Notes: generated by a model not told the origin, from the sequence alone. Shown: positions 1-9,738, numbered from the stretch's first letter. The stretch: 64,000 nucleotides of DNA from CAVVFX01 sp963747535 (GCA_963747535.1 CAVVFX010000003.1:372001-436000); one strand, 5' to 3'. A program made the numbers and translations.

Positions 1-389
1 CGACGCACATCTCCTACGCGTGCACAATTTCTCCGGACGGGACGCGCGCGGGCTTGCTTGATGCCATGCGGGCGCGGCACTCGTACGGGGCGACTGATAA
101 TATCGTGCTGGATTACCGGCTGGTGACGCAGTCCGGGAAGGAATATCTGCAAGGCGACATCGTGCCTTCACCAGGTCCGTTCAAGCTCACGGTGCACGTG
201 ACCGGCACGCAGCCAATCCGTCAGATCGATATCGTGTGCAACAACAAGTTCGTGTTTACCCAGGCGCCGTTGCAGCGCGACGTCAGCCTGACCTTCACTA
301 ACACGGAGCAGGGTGCGAGATATTACTACGTCAGGGTGATCCAGGTGGACGACAATATGGCGTGGTCGTCGCCGATCTGGGTACAATAA
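1..389 (+). CDS. C-terminal part of a probable secreted or PHP-type metallohydrolase (5' truncated)
   Basis: The frame is open from base 3 and ends at a TAA at 387-389. About 128 residues are visible. The tail has a beta-sandwich look and ends in a YYYVRVIQ...AWSSPIWV pattern. This pattern is familiar from the C-terminal end of CehA/McbA-like PHP-domain metallohydrolases and DUF3604-type proteins. No catalytic residues lie in the visible part, so the activity is inferred only from the tail. The TTG/ATG codons near 54-66 are internal, because reading continues upstream without a stop. The N-terminal domain lies outside the window. Confidence 0.6.
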   Translation, partial: THISYACTISPDGTRAGLLDAMRARHSYGATDNIVLDYRLVTQSGKEYLQGDIVPSPGPFKLTVHVTGTQPIRQIDIVCNNKFVFTQAPLQRDVSLTFTNTEQGARYYYVRVIQVDDNMAWSSPIWVQ

Positions 390-422
390 CCAACGACCAT
401 CCACGGACCTTGGCCATTTTTT

Positions 423-479
423 GAATCTTCTCGGCCCGCGAAGAATTCGGTGGAGTAGGCCCTTGGCCTGCTACGGCAC
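423..479 (+). repeat. fragment of the composite dispersed repeat (upstream modules only)
   Basis: The stretch has an inverted pair around TTCTTCGC, then GGAGTAGGCC and TTGGCCTG. The same blocks precede the two-hairpin core at about 23990-24050 and 26800-26860. Here the GGCAGACCA hairpin is missing, so this is a partial copy or a different combination of modules. Confidence 0.5.
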
Positions 480-510
480 TGGACCACGGCCACGACGAAC
501 GGGATTCCGT

Positions 511-1750
511 TCAAAGGACCGGATCACTCGGTTGAGCTCCTCGCTGGCTGGGTGCTACGACGACCTCTACGCCACCGTTGAGAATCGATTGCCGTGCGGC
601 TTCGAGCAGGCGCTCGTTATACGAGCTGTTGGCCGGGGTCGCCAGGATTCCTTGCAGATCGAGTTCGCGCAGCATCGCTTGTCGCCTGGTCAGATCGGGC
701 TCCGCCGCGACACGCATGCAACTCGTGAGGATGAACTCGACTGAGCGATAACCGTACCCTACCGGCGTGAGTCCCGGCCCGCCCAGGTCGACGTATTGAA
801 AGTAGTCCGGACTCGGCTCGGCGTAGACCGTCGATCCCGGATCGCCCGACGCGCGCGTATACGAATACTTCAGCCCGCGGTATTGATCGGAGTGGTCGAG
901 CAGCGCTCCATTGTCCGCACCTTTGCAGTGCATCGTCAGGCCCTGCGTATTGGGCCCCGGCGCGGCATCGGGAAACGAGAGAATTCTGGACGTTGAGCGC
1001 TGCACCGTTGTTCCAGATGACCCGCGCGTCGGTCCAAAGGTAGCCCTCGTTGCCGTTGGGATACCGGTCCCGAATGCCGTACACGCTCACGGCCACAGGT
1101 TCGAGACCGGTGATGAACGCGACCAGATCGACGTAATGGCAGCCGATGTAAGCGAACGCATCCGAGTTTTCCGTGGTGCACCAATTCTGAAAGTTGGAGT
1201 GCCGGTAGTACCACTTCTCCATGAGGCTGGCGGTGCCCAGGCGAAAGTCCCCGAAGAGTCCGGCGCGATATTTGCGGCGGGCCATCAGGCTGCGGTCGTC
1301 GAAGCGTTTGTGGTACTCGATCCCGACCAGAAGACCCCGATCGTACGCGACCGCTTCGATCTCCTTCGCCTGGCTGTAACGCAGCACCAGCGGCTTGACG
1401 CAACAGACATGCTGATCGTGTTCGAGCGCCGTCATCACCACGTCGAAGTGCAACTGATCGGGTACGGCGACAATCACAATGTTGCCGCGCGGCAGGCTGG
1501 CGATGGCTTCGCGGAAGAGCTCGGGCTGAGGTGGTCCGTCATGGGATGGCCACCATTTGAAAGACTCACCCGGGAAAGCTTGACGGAGCGTCGCCGATCC
1601 CGACAACGCCGATAGAGTTGCATATCGGGATGCGCTGACCGCTACCTTTCCGATCCGCCCATTACGCTGCATATGCCAGACCGTCGGCAGGAGTTGATCG
1701 TGCGTGATCATGCCTCCGCCGACTATGAGGACGGACTTCAGATTGTCCAT
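511..1750 (-). pseudogene. Gfo/Idh/MocA-family oxidoreductase, interrupted by one frameshift
   Basis: The start is the ATG at 1750. It gives MDNLKSVLIVGGGMITHDQ, a Rossmann nucleotide-binding entry. A CVKPL segment follows in place of the usual EKP motif, and GCHYVDL is a typical mid-domain motif. The frame breaks near 985: the reading that ends at about NNGAALNVQ continues one base over as FPDAAPGPNTQGLTMHCKG, down to the TGA at 511. The junction contains TCTCTC, so loss of one TC dinucleotide would explain it. Joined, the product would be about 413 residues, normal for the family. It is likely a sugar or cyclitol NAD(P)-dependent dehydrogenase, with unknown substrate. The break may be a real mutation or a sequence error. 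An aminotransferase gene lies just upstream on the same strand. Confidence 0.7.
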
Positions 1751-1873
1751 TAGTCTGCCTTGAAGAAGAGGTAGTTGCAAAATGCAAGTCCAGTGTTTGC
1801 GTTGGTGGGGCAGGCGGTTTCGCCTCCCTCGACCGCTGGCGGCGGAATTTTGCAAGTACCTCTGAAGTCTCTG

Positions 1874-3235
1874 TTACGCATGGCTTTTAAAGACCTCTTC
1901 CAACACTCCGAGGCTTTCACGCAGGGCCTCTTCGTTGATTACGAGCGGCGGGCAAATCTTGATCGTGCCTCCGCCAAAGCCCACCGGGCTAAACAGCAGC
2001 ACTCCTTTTTCAATGCAACCCTCGATGACATTCCAGGCGAGGTCGCCGTCGGGATCCTTCGTGCCGGGCTTTACGCAGGCGACGCCGGCGACCAGTCCCT
2101 TGCCGTCCACGCAGCCAATTTGCGGAAAGCGGGATTGCAGACAGCGCAGTTCGCTATGCAGAATCGCGCCCATCCGCGCGGCATTGCCGGCGAGATCCTC
2201 CTTCACCACCAGGTCGATGGACGCGAGCGCCGCGGCGCAGCAGACCGGATTGCCGGTGTGCGTTGAGGTCATGCTGCCCGCGGGATGCAGGTCCATGATA
2301 TCGGCGCGTCCCACTACTGCCGCCAGCGGCAGCGAACTCGAGATGCCTTTGCCGAAAGTAGCGAGGTCGGGAACGATCCCGTAGTGCTCGAATCCAAACA
2401 TCGTGCCAGTGCGCCCAAAACCGGCCTGCACTTCGTCGCAGACGAGCAGCGCGCCATGCGTGGTGCACCAATCGCGTAAGGCGTGCATGTACTCGACCGG
2501 AGCGAAGGCGCCACTGCCGCCCTGATAGGTTTCGAGGACCACTCCGGCCACGTTCTGCGCTTCGACTCCGTGTTCGCGCAGCGCTCGCTCGAACCCGGCG
2601 AACGAAGTATCCTCGGTGCGGAAGCCGTCGGGGAACGGAATCTGCACAAAGCCCGGATCGAAGTTGACGATCCAGTTTTTCAGCGACGGGATACCGCCCG
2701 CCTGTTGCGAGCCGAGCGTCCTGCCGTGAAAGGCTTTCTCGTACGAAACGATCACGTTCTTGGCGCGTCCACCGGTGCGTAGCCCCTCGGTGCGGCAAAG
2801 CTTGATGGCGCACTCGATGGTCTCCGAGCCGGTCGTCAACAGGAAAACCTTTTCGAGCGGCGCGGGAAGCAGGGATGCCAGCCGCTCCACCAGCTTCGCG
2901 CGGATTTCACTCGGGAAGCAGTAGTTCGTCAGAAGCCCCGACTGTGCCTGCCGCACCACCGCGTCGATGATTTCGGTCCGGCCGTGTCCGGCGTTGGTGA
3001 TGAGTACGCCTGATGACCAGTCGATCCAGCAGTTACCCCAACGGTCGTAGACCTGGAAGCCCTCCGCATGATCCCAGATTACCGGCGGTTGGCCCCGCAT
3101 GGCAACGGGCTCAATCTCGTGCAGCGTGCGCAGCACAGGCAGCGACTCCGGGACGGGAAGGTCTGTCACAATTTGCCGGTACTTTGTTTTGACCCGCGCT
3201 ACCGGACGCGGTACTAATGAGTAATCTCTGCTCAT
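1874..3235 (-). CDS. class III pyridoxal-phosphate aminotransferase (GABA/acetylornithine type)
   Basis: The protein has 453 residues, normal for fold-type I class III aminotransferases. The PLP phosphate-binding TTGSE motif is at 134-138. YEKAFHGRT follows near 165. The VCDEVQ aspartate that pairs with the pyridine nitrogen is D267, and the Schiff-base lysine in TFGKG is K296. The late THTGNPVCCAAALA segment is also typical. It should transfer an amino group from an omega-amino acid or amino sugar to 2-oxoglutarate or pyruvate in the cytoplasm. The exact substrate cannot be read from sequence. The oxidoreductase on the same strand lies about 120 bp downstream, so an oxidation/transamination pair is possible but unproven. 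Confidence 0.85.
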   Translation of the reverse strand: MSRDYSLVPRPVARVKTKYRQIVTDLPVPESLPVLRTLHEIEPVAMRGQPPVIWDHAEGFQVYDRWGNCWIDWSSGVLITNAGHGRTEIIDAVVRQAQSGLLTNYCFPSEIRAKLVERLASLLPAPLEKVFLLTTGSETIECAIKLCRTEGLRTGGRAKNVIVSYEKAFHGRTLGSQQAGGIPSLKNWIVNFDPGFVQIPFPDGFRTEDTSFAGFERALREHGVEAQNVAGVVLETYQGGSGAFAPVEYMHALRDWCTTHGALLVCDEVQAGFGRTGTMFGFEHYGIVPDLATFGKGISSSLPLAAVVGRADIMDLHPAGSMTSTHTGNPVCCAAALASIDLVVKEDLAGNAARMGAILHSELRCLQSRFPQIGCVDGKGLVAGVACVKPGTKDPDGDLAWNVIEGCIEKGVLLFSPVGFGGGTIKICPPLVINEEALRESLGVLEEVFKSHA

Positions 3236-3336
3236 GATAACTTTTCCAATTCTCTAGTATGATTTGTCTAATAAGCAACTGATGCGACCAGGGGGTCGCC
3301 GGTGGACGAGGGCGTCCGCACCAGGAGGAAGGCTTC

Positions 3337-4260
3337 TTGAGGCATGTATGGTTGTTGCTGTTGACGTCGGTACCAATATTTTCGCAGGCCACGCCGCCTG
3401 TGAACGGTGGTTACGTAGGGAGTGCGGTTTGCAAGGGTTGTCATCCCGATGTGTGGATGAATTTTCCTAAGAACGCGCATTTCCGGAGTGTCGCATCGGG
3501 TAAGGAGACGCCGGACCGGACCGGTTGCGAAGGTTGCCATGGACCCGGGGCCGAGCATGTAAAAGCCGGCGGCGGCAAGACCACCATCCCGCACGCCTTT
3601 TCCCTCATGCAGCCCGCCCAGATCCTGGACGATTGCCTGAGGTGCCACGCCAGGGATATCTCCCGCGCCAATATCCGTAGGTCGGTCCACACCGATGCGG
3701 ACGTCGTGTGCTCTACCTGCCACTCCATTCACAAACCTCAGACTCCCAGGTTCCTCCTCGCCAAAGTGCAGAAGGATTTGTGCTACCAGTGCCACGCCAC
3801 GGTCCGGGCACAGTTCGATATGCCGGTGAAACATCGGGTGAACGAAGGCGTGATCCAGTGCTCGGATTGTCACAACCCTCACGGTACCTTCGCGGCGACC
3901 TGGCGTATGGGCGCCCGGCCCGCTATGGTGGACCAGGCTGCGGGCAGCGAAGAGCCCTGCATCAAGTGTCACCAGGATAAGCGCGGACCCTTCGTTTACG
4001 AACACGCGGTGATTCGCGTGGATGGCTGCGAAAGCTGCCACATGCCTCATGGATCGATGAACAGCAAGCTGCTTCGCCGTCCCGTGGTCTACACTCTGTG
4101 CCTCGAATGTCACAACGGTGCCGGGTCGGTGGGGCTGCAGTCGAACGGCGTGCCGACACAGTCGAGCTCGCACAATATGTTGAATCCGCAGTTTCAGAAT
4201 TGCACGTTGTGCCATGTTCGGATTCATGGATCGAATGCGGACTCAAACTTTCTACGGTGA
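3337..4260 (+). CDS. periplasmic decaheme c-type cytochrome, DmsE/MtrA-like
   Basis: The protein has 307 residues with a Sec signal peptide (about 1-19, ending SQA). Exactly ten CXXCH haem-binding motifs start at residues 32, 64, 100, 125, 149, 175, 208, 231, 255 and 289. Size and haem count match the DmsE/MtrA family, which carries electrons through an outer-membrane barrel. A strong AGGAGG ribosome-binding site precedes the ATG. The next gene, 57 bp downstream, encodes a large outer-membrane barrel. The pair therefore resembles a minimal porin-cytochrome module for electron exchange across the outer membrane. No outer-surface MtrC-type cytochrome or quinol oxidase gene is nearby, so the direction of flow and terminal partner are unknown. 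Confidence 0.85.
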   Translation: MRHVWLLLLTSVPIFSQATPPVNGGYVGSAVCKGCHPDVWMNFPKNAHFRSVASGKETPDRTGCEGCHGPGAEHVKAGGGKTTIPHAFSLMQPAQILDDCLRCHARDISRANIRRSVHTDADVVCSTCHSIHKPQTPRFLLAKVQKDLCYQCHATVRAQFDMPVKHRVNEGVIQCSDCHNPHGTFAATWRMGARPAMVDQAAGSEEPCIKCHQDKRGPFVYEHAVIRVDGCESCHMPHGSMNSKLLRRPVVYTLCLECHNGAGSVGLQSNGVPTQSSSHNMLNPQFQNCTLCHVRIHGSNADSNFLR

Positions 4261-4317
4261 GAAGAAAACATTTGGCCACGGATGAACACGAATGAACACG
4301 AATAGGAAAAACCAACA

Positions 4318-6315
4318 ATGAGGATGGTTCTGGTTTCATTCCTGCTTCTTCTCCCCTCTCTACGCGCGCAGGAAACGGTTGCCCCGACGACCGGCGAACA
4401 GGTCGGCCCGCCGCGCGGCGAGAATGAGGGCGACTACAACATCGTGCAATCGTGGGAGCTAGGGTATCGCTACTCCCTGGTGGGCGGCGACATAGGCAAG
4501 TACCGGAGCGACGTCAATTACGGCAATGGTGTCCGGCTGCTGAGCAGCTATCTCACGATCAATTCGAAGGACGGCCATGGCAAGCTCTATGACGAGATCG
4601 TGCTCACCACGCAGGGTCTCGGTAACGATCCCTATGAATCCGCCACTTTGCGAGTTCAGAAGAACGGTCTGTATCGCTACGACTTCCAATGGCGTCTGAA
4701 TTCGTATTTCAATCCAGGACTCGATACGGCAGATGGTTTACACCTCGAGAACACCCAGCAGCGCTGGCAGGACCAGGACTTGGTGCTCTTCCCGCAGGGT
4801 AAGATCCGGATCAAATTGGGTTATAGCCGCAACGTGGAAGACGGTCCTGCGCTCAGCACCATCAACCTGTTCGAAAACGAGCGCGGCAATATTTTCACGC
4901 TCTTCACTAACGTGAAGCGCGAGTACAACTCCTACCGCGGGGGAGTCGATCTGGACTTCTGGGGCTTCCGGCTCTCGGTTCTGGGCCGGTGGGAATTTTA
5001 CAAGGAAGACACGCCCTACAGCCTGGCGCCTCCGACCACCGGTCTGGAACCTGGCGTGACCACCTTGACCAGCTTTTACCGCGCCGCGCCGATTCACGGC
5101 GAGACGCCCGGCTTGCTCGTGCATCTCTCCAAGGAGCAGCGCAAGTACGCGGTCAACGGCCGCTTCGCCTATACCGGTGGCGATCACAATTTCATCATGA
5201 ACGAAAACTCAGTCGGGACCGGCCTCGCGGGCACCGAGAACCGGTTAATCATCACTTATGGCGATGCGAAGCGCCCCTTCACTTCGGCCGATCTCAATTT
5301 CAGTATCTTCCCGACGGATAAACTGACGGTCACCAATAACACTTCGGTCGACGACAACCGGATCGTCGGCAATTCCTTTTTCGAGCAGTTCGATCTCGCC
5401 TCTCTGACGGCCACGACGCTGAACTTTCAGTACCTGGGCATTGTCCTCGTTACCAATTCCACGGATGCGCATTATCACGCGACGAAGAAGCTGGATTTCT
5501 TTACGGGGTATCGCTATGCCAGCCGCCAGATCAAATCGATTCAGTCGGTCACGAATCCGGGGACGCCGTTCACCAACGTCGTGTATAACCAATCGAACAC
5601 CTTGTATGCCGGGGTCGCGGGTCTGAACTGGATCATCGGCGCCCCGCTCCGCCTGCATCTGGAAACGGAGATCGGCGAGAACAATAATCCCTTCACGCTG
5701 CTCGCGGAGAAGAATTTCCAGAAGATCGACGGCCGGCTGCAGTATAAGCGCAAGTCGATTTTCGCCACCGCGGGTTACCGGCAGACTTACAACAACGATT
5801 CCATCACTTTGACGTCGTACGCCTCGCACGCCCGGAATTACTTCGCGAATTTCACTTGGGCGGCTTTGGACTGGCTGGCGCTCGACGCCGGTTATTCCAA
5901 GATGCATCTCGATACGCTGGGCGGCCTGACTTTCTTCGCCGACACTCCGCGCGTGACTCTCGAGACCGGGGAGTCTCTCTACATCAGCAATATTCATGCC
6001 GCGAACCTGGGTCTGCGGCTCTCCATCAGGAAGCGCGCGGACTTATACCTGGGCTACAACATTACGCTGGACACCGGCGACGGGCGTTCGGCCCTGTTGC
6101 CGCCGGGTACGATAAATGCGCTCCTCTATAACGTGCAGACGTTCCCCTTGAATTTTCAGTCGCCGCTGGCGCGCCTGACGATCCCGCTAACGAAGAAGGT
6201 CAAATGGAACGTGGGGTATCAGTATTACGGCTACAACGAACAGTTCGGCCTCTATTCGAACTATCAGAATTACCACGCGCATACCGGATATACCAGCGTC
6301 CTCTGGGCGTTCTGA
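4318..6315 (+). CDS. outer-membrane beta-barrel protein, probable MtrB/PioB-like partner of the decaheme cytochrome
   Basis: The product has 665 residues with a signal peptide ending near LRAQ. The rest is rich in alternating aromatic/polar strands (for example YRYDFQWRL, KVKWNVGYQYYGYNEQ) and ends in an aromatic-terminated strand, ...SVLWAF. This is the pattern of a 20-plus-strand outer-membrane barrel. Length and position directly after a decaheme cytochrome fit the MtrB/PioB role of a sheath around the haem wire. The N-terminal CXXC of Shewanella MtrB is absent, and no cysteine was noticed in the protein. The assignment rests mainly on gene context. Another type of large porin is the alternative. 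Confidence 0.7.
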   Translation: MRMVLVSFLLLLPSLRAQETVAPTTGEQVGPPRGENEGDYNIVQSWELGYRYSLVGGDIGKYRSDVNYGNGVRLLSSYLTINSKDGHGKLYDEIVLTTQGLGNDPYESATLRVQKNGLYRYDFQWRLNSYFNPGLDTADGLHLENTQQRWQDQDLVLFPQGKIRIKLGYSRNVEDGPALSTINLFENERGNIFTLFTNVKREYNSYRGGVDLDFWGFRLSVLGRWEFYKEDTPYSLAPPTTGLEPGVTTLTSFYRAAPIHGETPGLLVHLSKEQRKYAVNGRFAYTGGDHNFIMNENSVGTGLAGTENRLIITYGDAKRPFTSADLNFSIFPTDKLTVTNNTSVDDNRIVGNSFFEQFDLASLTATTLNFQYLGIVLVTNSTDAHYHATKKLDFFTGYRYASRQIKSIQSVTNPGTPFTNVVYNQSNTLYAGVAGLNWIIGAPLRLHLETEIGENNNPFTLLAEKNFQKIDGRLQYKRKSIFATAGYRQTYNNDSITLTSYASHARNYFANFTWAALDWLALDAGYSKMHLDTLGGLTFFADTPRVTLETGESLYISNIHAANLGLRLSIRKRADLYLGYNITLDTGDGRSALLPPGTINALLYNVQTFPLNFQSPLARLTIPLTKKVKWNVGYQYYGYNEQFGLYSNYQNYHAHTGYTSVLWAF

Positions 6316-6324
6316 TAGCCGCCC

Positions 6325-6373
6325 GTGGGGCAGACCATCGTCTTTTGTGGTCTGCCCGGCTGCGCAGCAGCCG
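6325..6373 (+). repeat. dispersed two-hairpin repeat, copy 1
   Basis: Arms GGGCAGACCA and TGGTCTGCCC form a 10-bp stem around a T-rich loop. A short hairpin GGCTGC/GCAGCC follows immediately. This copy lies between the barrel gene and the MATE gene, both on the plus strand. Confidence 0.9.
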
Positions 6374-6400
6374 CTATAGCTGATGCCCGACAATAGATAA

Positions 6401-7819
6401 ATGAGTTCAGGGGAAGCCGTGGGGACCGCGCGGCGCACGGGTGTCATCGCCTCGGTGCGCGAGGCGCTCTCCGGCTCGCATCGCGATTACACTACCGGAA
6501 ACATCAGCCGGCTGATCGTGCTGTTGGCCATTCCCATGGTGCTGGAGATGCTGATGGAGTCGCTGTTCGGCATCGTCGACATCTACTTCGTCGCACGCCT
6601 CGGGGCGGATTCGGTAGCCACCGTGATGCTGACCGAATCGACGCTGGTCCTGGTCTTCGGCATCGCCCTCGGACTCAGCATGGCGACCACCGCATTTGTG
6701 GCGCGGCGCATCGGCGAGAAAGATCCCGAAGGCGCGGCCGTGGGCGCGGTGCAGTCACTCCTCATTGGGGTGGTGATCTCCGGCATCGTCGGAGTCATCG
6801 GCGTGTTGTTTGCACCTCACCTGCTCAGCATGATGGGCGCGAGTCCGGCGGTGATTGCCATCGGCCACCGGTACACGGCCGTCCTCCTGGGCGGATCGCT
6901 GGTAATCTTTCTCATCTTCCTGATCAACGCGATCTTCCGTGGCGCAGGGGATCCCGCGCTGGCTATGAGGACTCTGTGGCTCGCGAATGCCATCAACATT
7001 GTGCTCGATCCCTGCCTGATCAACGGTTGGGGTCCCTTCCCGCATCTCGGCGTAATGGGCGCAGCCGTGGCGACCACCACGGGACGCACCATCGGCGTCG
7101 CTTACCAGATCCATGCGCTGCTGCGCGGAGCCAGCCGGGTGCGCATTCACCTGCATCAGATCCGGCTGAACGTCGCGGTCATGACCAACCTGATCCGCGT
7201 CTCGTTTACCGGCATGATCCAGTTTCTGATTTCCACGGCAAGCTGGCTGGCGCTCATCCGCATCGCGTCTTTGTTCGGGACTGCGGCGGTGGCGGGATAC
7301 GGGCTGGGCATCCGCATTTTCATGTTCGTCATCCTGCCGTCCTGGGGGCTGTCGAATGCGGCCGCGACGCTGGTCGGGCAGAATCTGGGCGCAGGCCATC
7401 CCGAGCGATCCGAGCAGGCCGTGTATCGGACCGGTCTATACAACATGTGTTACATGGCCGTGCTGTCGGTCCTGTTTCTGGTGTTCGCGCCGCAACTTGC
7501 CGGATTCTTTTCGCAGGACCAGGCAGTGCTCTCCGTCGCGGTCACGCTGCTGCGTGTGCTGAGTATCGGCAATATCTGTTACGCGTGGGGCATGGTGCTG
7601 GTCCAGGCTTTCAACGGCGCGGGAGATACGCGGACTCCGTCGATCATCAACTTCTTCTGCTATTGGTGCTTCCAGATTCCTTTGGCCTGGTTTCTGGCTA
7701 CGCAGGCGGGGATGGGGCCCAAGGGGGTATTCAGCTCCATCCCCGCGGCTGAAGCGGCGATGACTATTGCGGCGATGTTTGTGTTCCGGCGCGGGGAGTG
7801 GAAGAAGATGAGGATTTGA
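6401..7819 (+). CDS. MATE-family multidrug/sodium efflux transporter
   Basis: The integral membrane protein has 472 residues and about twelve hydrophobic segments in two homologous halves. The family pattern is visible: IPMVLEMLMESLFGIVDIYFVARLG at the start of the first half (split here only by its length), an FRGAGDP-type motif near 180 and the matching FNGAGDTRTP in the second half. MATE proteins export cationic drugs or metabolites in exchange for Na+ or H+ across the inner membrane. The start at 6401 has no strong ribosome-binding site, so the hydrophilic first 30 residues may be partly untranslated. The upstream 85 bp hold a repeat copy. Confidence 0.9.
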   Translation: MSSGEAVGTARRTGVIASVREALSGSHRDYTTGNISRLIVLLAIPMVLEMLMESLFGIVDIYFVARLGADSVATVMLTESTLVLVFGIALGLSMATTAFVARRIGEKDPEGAAVGAVQSLLIGVVISGIVGVIGVLFAPHLLSMMGASPAVIAIGHRYTAVLLGGSLVIFLIFLINAIFRGAGDPALAMRTLWLANAINIVLDPCLINGWGPFPHLGVMGAAVATTTGRTIGVAYQIHALLRGASRVRIHLHQIRLNVAVMTNLIRVSFTGMIQFLISTASWLALIRIASLFGTAAVAGYGLGIRIFMFVILPSWGLSNAAATLVGQNLGAGHPERSEQAVYRTGLYNMCYMAVLSVLFLVFAPQLAGFFSQDQAVLSVAVTLLRVLSIGNICYAWGMVLVQAFNGAGDTRTPSIINFFCYWCFQIPLAWFLATQAGMGPKGVFSSIPAAEAAMTIAAMFVFRRGEWKKMRI

Positions 7820-7885
7820 GGGGGGCTGCCCAACTTGCCGCGCTGACTTGCCCGGTGGCATACTTCTCGTGGAGGGGAGACTCTT

Positions 7886-8692
7886 ATGTCGCCCAAGATG
7901 CAATCGCGAGCTTGGTGTCAACCCCGCTTGGCCTACGATGATCCAAGCGCCGCTTTGGAATTCCTGAAGACTGCGTTCGGTTTGCGTGAGCAGAACCGCA
8001 TGGAAGGTCCCGACGACACTTTCATGGCCTGGCTGGATTTCGGGAACAACACCATGATGATCGGCCGCTCCGGGCCCGAGCGCCACAACCTCTACAGTCC
8101 ACGCGAGACCGGCAAGCCCACGGCCGAGATGAACGTAGCCGTCAACGACATCGACGCGCATTTCCACCGCGCGAAGGCGGCCGGCGCAGTAATCCGCACA
8201 GCTCTCGTAGATGCGCCGTGGGGCTATCGTCATTACGAAGCGGTCGATCCCGAAGGCCATGGCTGGCACTTCATGAAGCCGCTCGAGGATCTACGCCACG
8301 GGAAGGCTACCCCGGAAGGGCTGGAGCTTCGCCTGGCGTACGCCGACGAGCAATCCGCTCTGGAATTCCTGACCCGCGCATTTGGGTTTCGGGAGCGTGG
8401 CCGGATCGATAACCCTGACGGAAGTTTCATGGCGTGGCTCGGCTTCGGCGATGGCCATGTGATGATTAGCCGTGGCGATGCGGCTGAGCGGCAATACAGT
8501 CCGCGAGAGACCGCGAAACCAACGGCCATGCTCAATCTTCACGTGGACGATGTCGACGCGCATTGCGAGCGTGCGGTGGCCCAAGGTGCGCGGATCGTGA
8601 GCGAGCTGAAGGACATGCCGTGGGGTTTCCGGCGATACGAAGCGTTGGACCCGGAGGGTAATCGCTGGCACATCATGCAGGAGTTGAAATAG
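7886..8692 (+). CDS. tandem VOC (glyoxalase/PhnB-like) domain protein
   Basis: The 268-residue protein consists of two homologous halves of about 125 residues. Each has the same landmarks: Y.D...ALEFL..AFG.RE, then F(M)AWL.FG, a YSPRET block and PWG.R.YEA.DPEG..WH. Each half should form one vicinal-oxygen-chelate module. Such pairs often act as antibiotic-resistance-like binding proteins, or as dioxygenases or isomerases. The histidine and glutamate set needed for a metal site is not clearly present in both halves, so no reaction is assigned. A good ribosome-binding site (GGAGGGG) lies upstream of the ATG. It is a stand-alone gene after the MATE exporter. Confidence 0.8.
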   Translation: MSPKMQSRAWCQPRLAYDDPSAALEFLKTAFGLREQNRMEGPDDTFMAWLDFGNNTMMIGRSGPERHNLYSPRETGKPTAEMNVAVNDIDAHFHRAKAAGAVIRTALVDAPWGYRHYEAVDPEGHGWHFMKPLEDLRHGKATPEGLELRLAYADEQSALEFLTRAFGFRERGRIDNPDGSFMAWLGFGDGHVMISRGDAAERQYSPRETAKPTAMLNLHVDDVDAHCERAVAQGARIVSELKDMPWGFRRYEALDPEGNRWHIMQELK

Positions 8693-8859
8693 GGCGAGGT
8701 CGTCCGTGCAGTTGGCAGCACCCCGTGGGGCGGGCGCCCTCGCCCGCTCGGAGGCCCCCGCCTCCGCTTCCCGAAGTGACGAGGCGTCCCGCGCGGTCCA
8801 GGTCGCGGTCCAGGCGGAGCGCCCCACCGAGCGCGAGGGCGATTGCCCGCGAGGCGGAC

Positions 8860-9606
8860 CTAACTGTGCGCGGCAATCGCCACACGGTCATGTTTGCGAC
8901 GCAACATAGCGCGGGGAGCTAGCTCGTGGAGACCAACCAGCCGGCGTCCTGGGCGACCGCAATCGCAAGGTTCTGTTTCAATACGTGCCGACCAACCGGT
9001 CCTCATCTGGATTGTAGGTTGCACCAGGTCGGTCAGCGAGGTCAACAGCAGTTCGCCTTGAACCAGTTCGAAGACTACGTTCTCCTCCATGACGTGCAGT
9101 CCGGAGTGAGTCTCGCATTCCCACGCCAGCAACGCGCCGTCCATGCCGACCAGGTGTTCGAACATCGGAACCCCGTGCCGCAGCCACAGACCATCCCGCT
9201 CGATTGGCGAAAGCAGACCTTCGTCGAGGCCCGTCCGGACGAGAAGCCCGCGCTGTGCCCGCCGGGATCCGGACCCGTCATACAGCACCGCACAACCATC
9301 GCCATTCCAATAAAGATCGGGAGTCGCGGCTATCGGCAGAGGAGAGATGACGATCGCGGCCGCGGCTTGATTGCCGCGCGGCCGCACTTTCACCTGCTCG
9401 AGGGTGAATACTCCCAATCGCTTGAGAACGGATTCAATATCGTGGATGCGGTTCAAACTCTTCCGCCCGTCGAGTTCGGCCGACCGGAGAGCCGGTTCGT
9501 AGATCGGAACCGTCAATGCTGCCTCGAGAACCTTGAGAAATCGCTTGAGGCGATTCCCGGCGGGGTCCGAGATGCGTCGACCCCGCCACCAGGGAAGAAA
9601 TCGCAT
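8860..9606 (-). CDS. half-length protein resembling the C-terminal part of PaaK-type acyl-CoA ligases
   Basis: The protein has 248 residues. Its C-terminal half carries GELLLTSLTDLVQPTIQMRTG followed by CDCGR. This recalls the GEL(V/L)(V/L)T.L....P.IRYRTGD and C.CGR signatures of phenylacetate-CoA ligase and related adenylating enzymes. Family members are usually 400-450 residues, and the AMP-binding core motifs of the N-terminal half are not visible. The protein is therefore either a degenerate remnant or a separated domain. The first 70 residues do not match anything recognised. No gene fragment upstream completes it. No ribosome-binding site is obvious at the ATG. Confidence 0.45.
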   Translation of the reverse strand: MRFLPWWRGRRISDPAGNRLKRFLKVLEAALTVPIYEPALRSAELDGRKSLNRIHDIESVLKRLGVFTLEQVKVRPRGNQAAAAIVISPLPIAATPDLYWNGDGCAVLYDGSGSRRAQRGLLVRTGLDEGLLSPIERDGLWLRHGVPMFEHLVGMDGALLAWECETHSGLHVMEENVVFELVQGELLLTSLTDLVQPTIQMRTGWSARIETEPCDCGRPGRRLVGLHELAPRAMLRRKHDRVAIAAHS

Positions 9607-9738
9607 TTTATTTGAACATATAGTGCGGCCGTGAGGAGAAAGCTCTCAGGAAAGTTTCTGATTTTAATGTGAGGCGGGTCGGCTAACCCGCGCCGAGGGT
9701 GCATACCACGCCCCATGCATTGGTTACACTGGTTTCCT

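Noticed and set aside
911..1615. A 234-codon frame on the plus strand
   Set aside because: It is antisense to the oxidoreductase gene and has no recognisable features.
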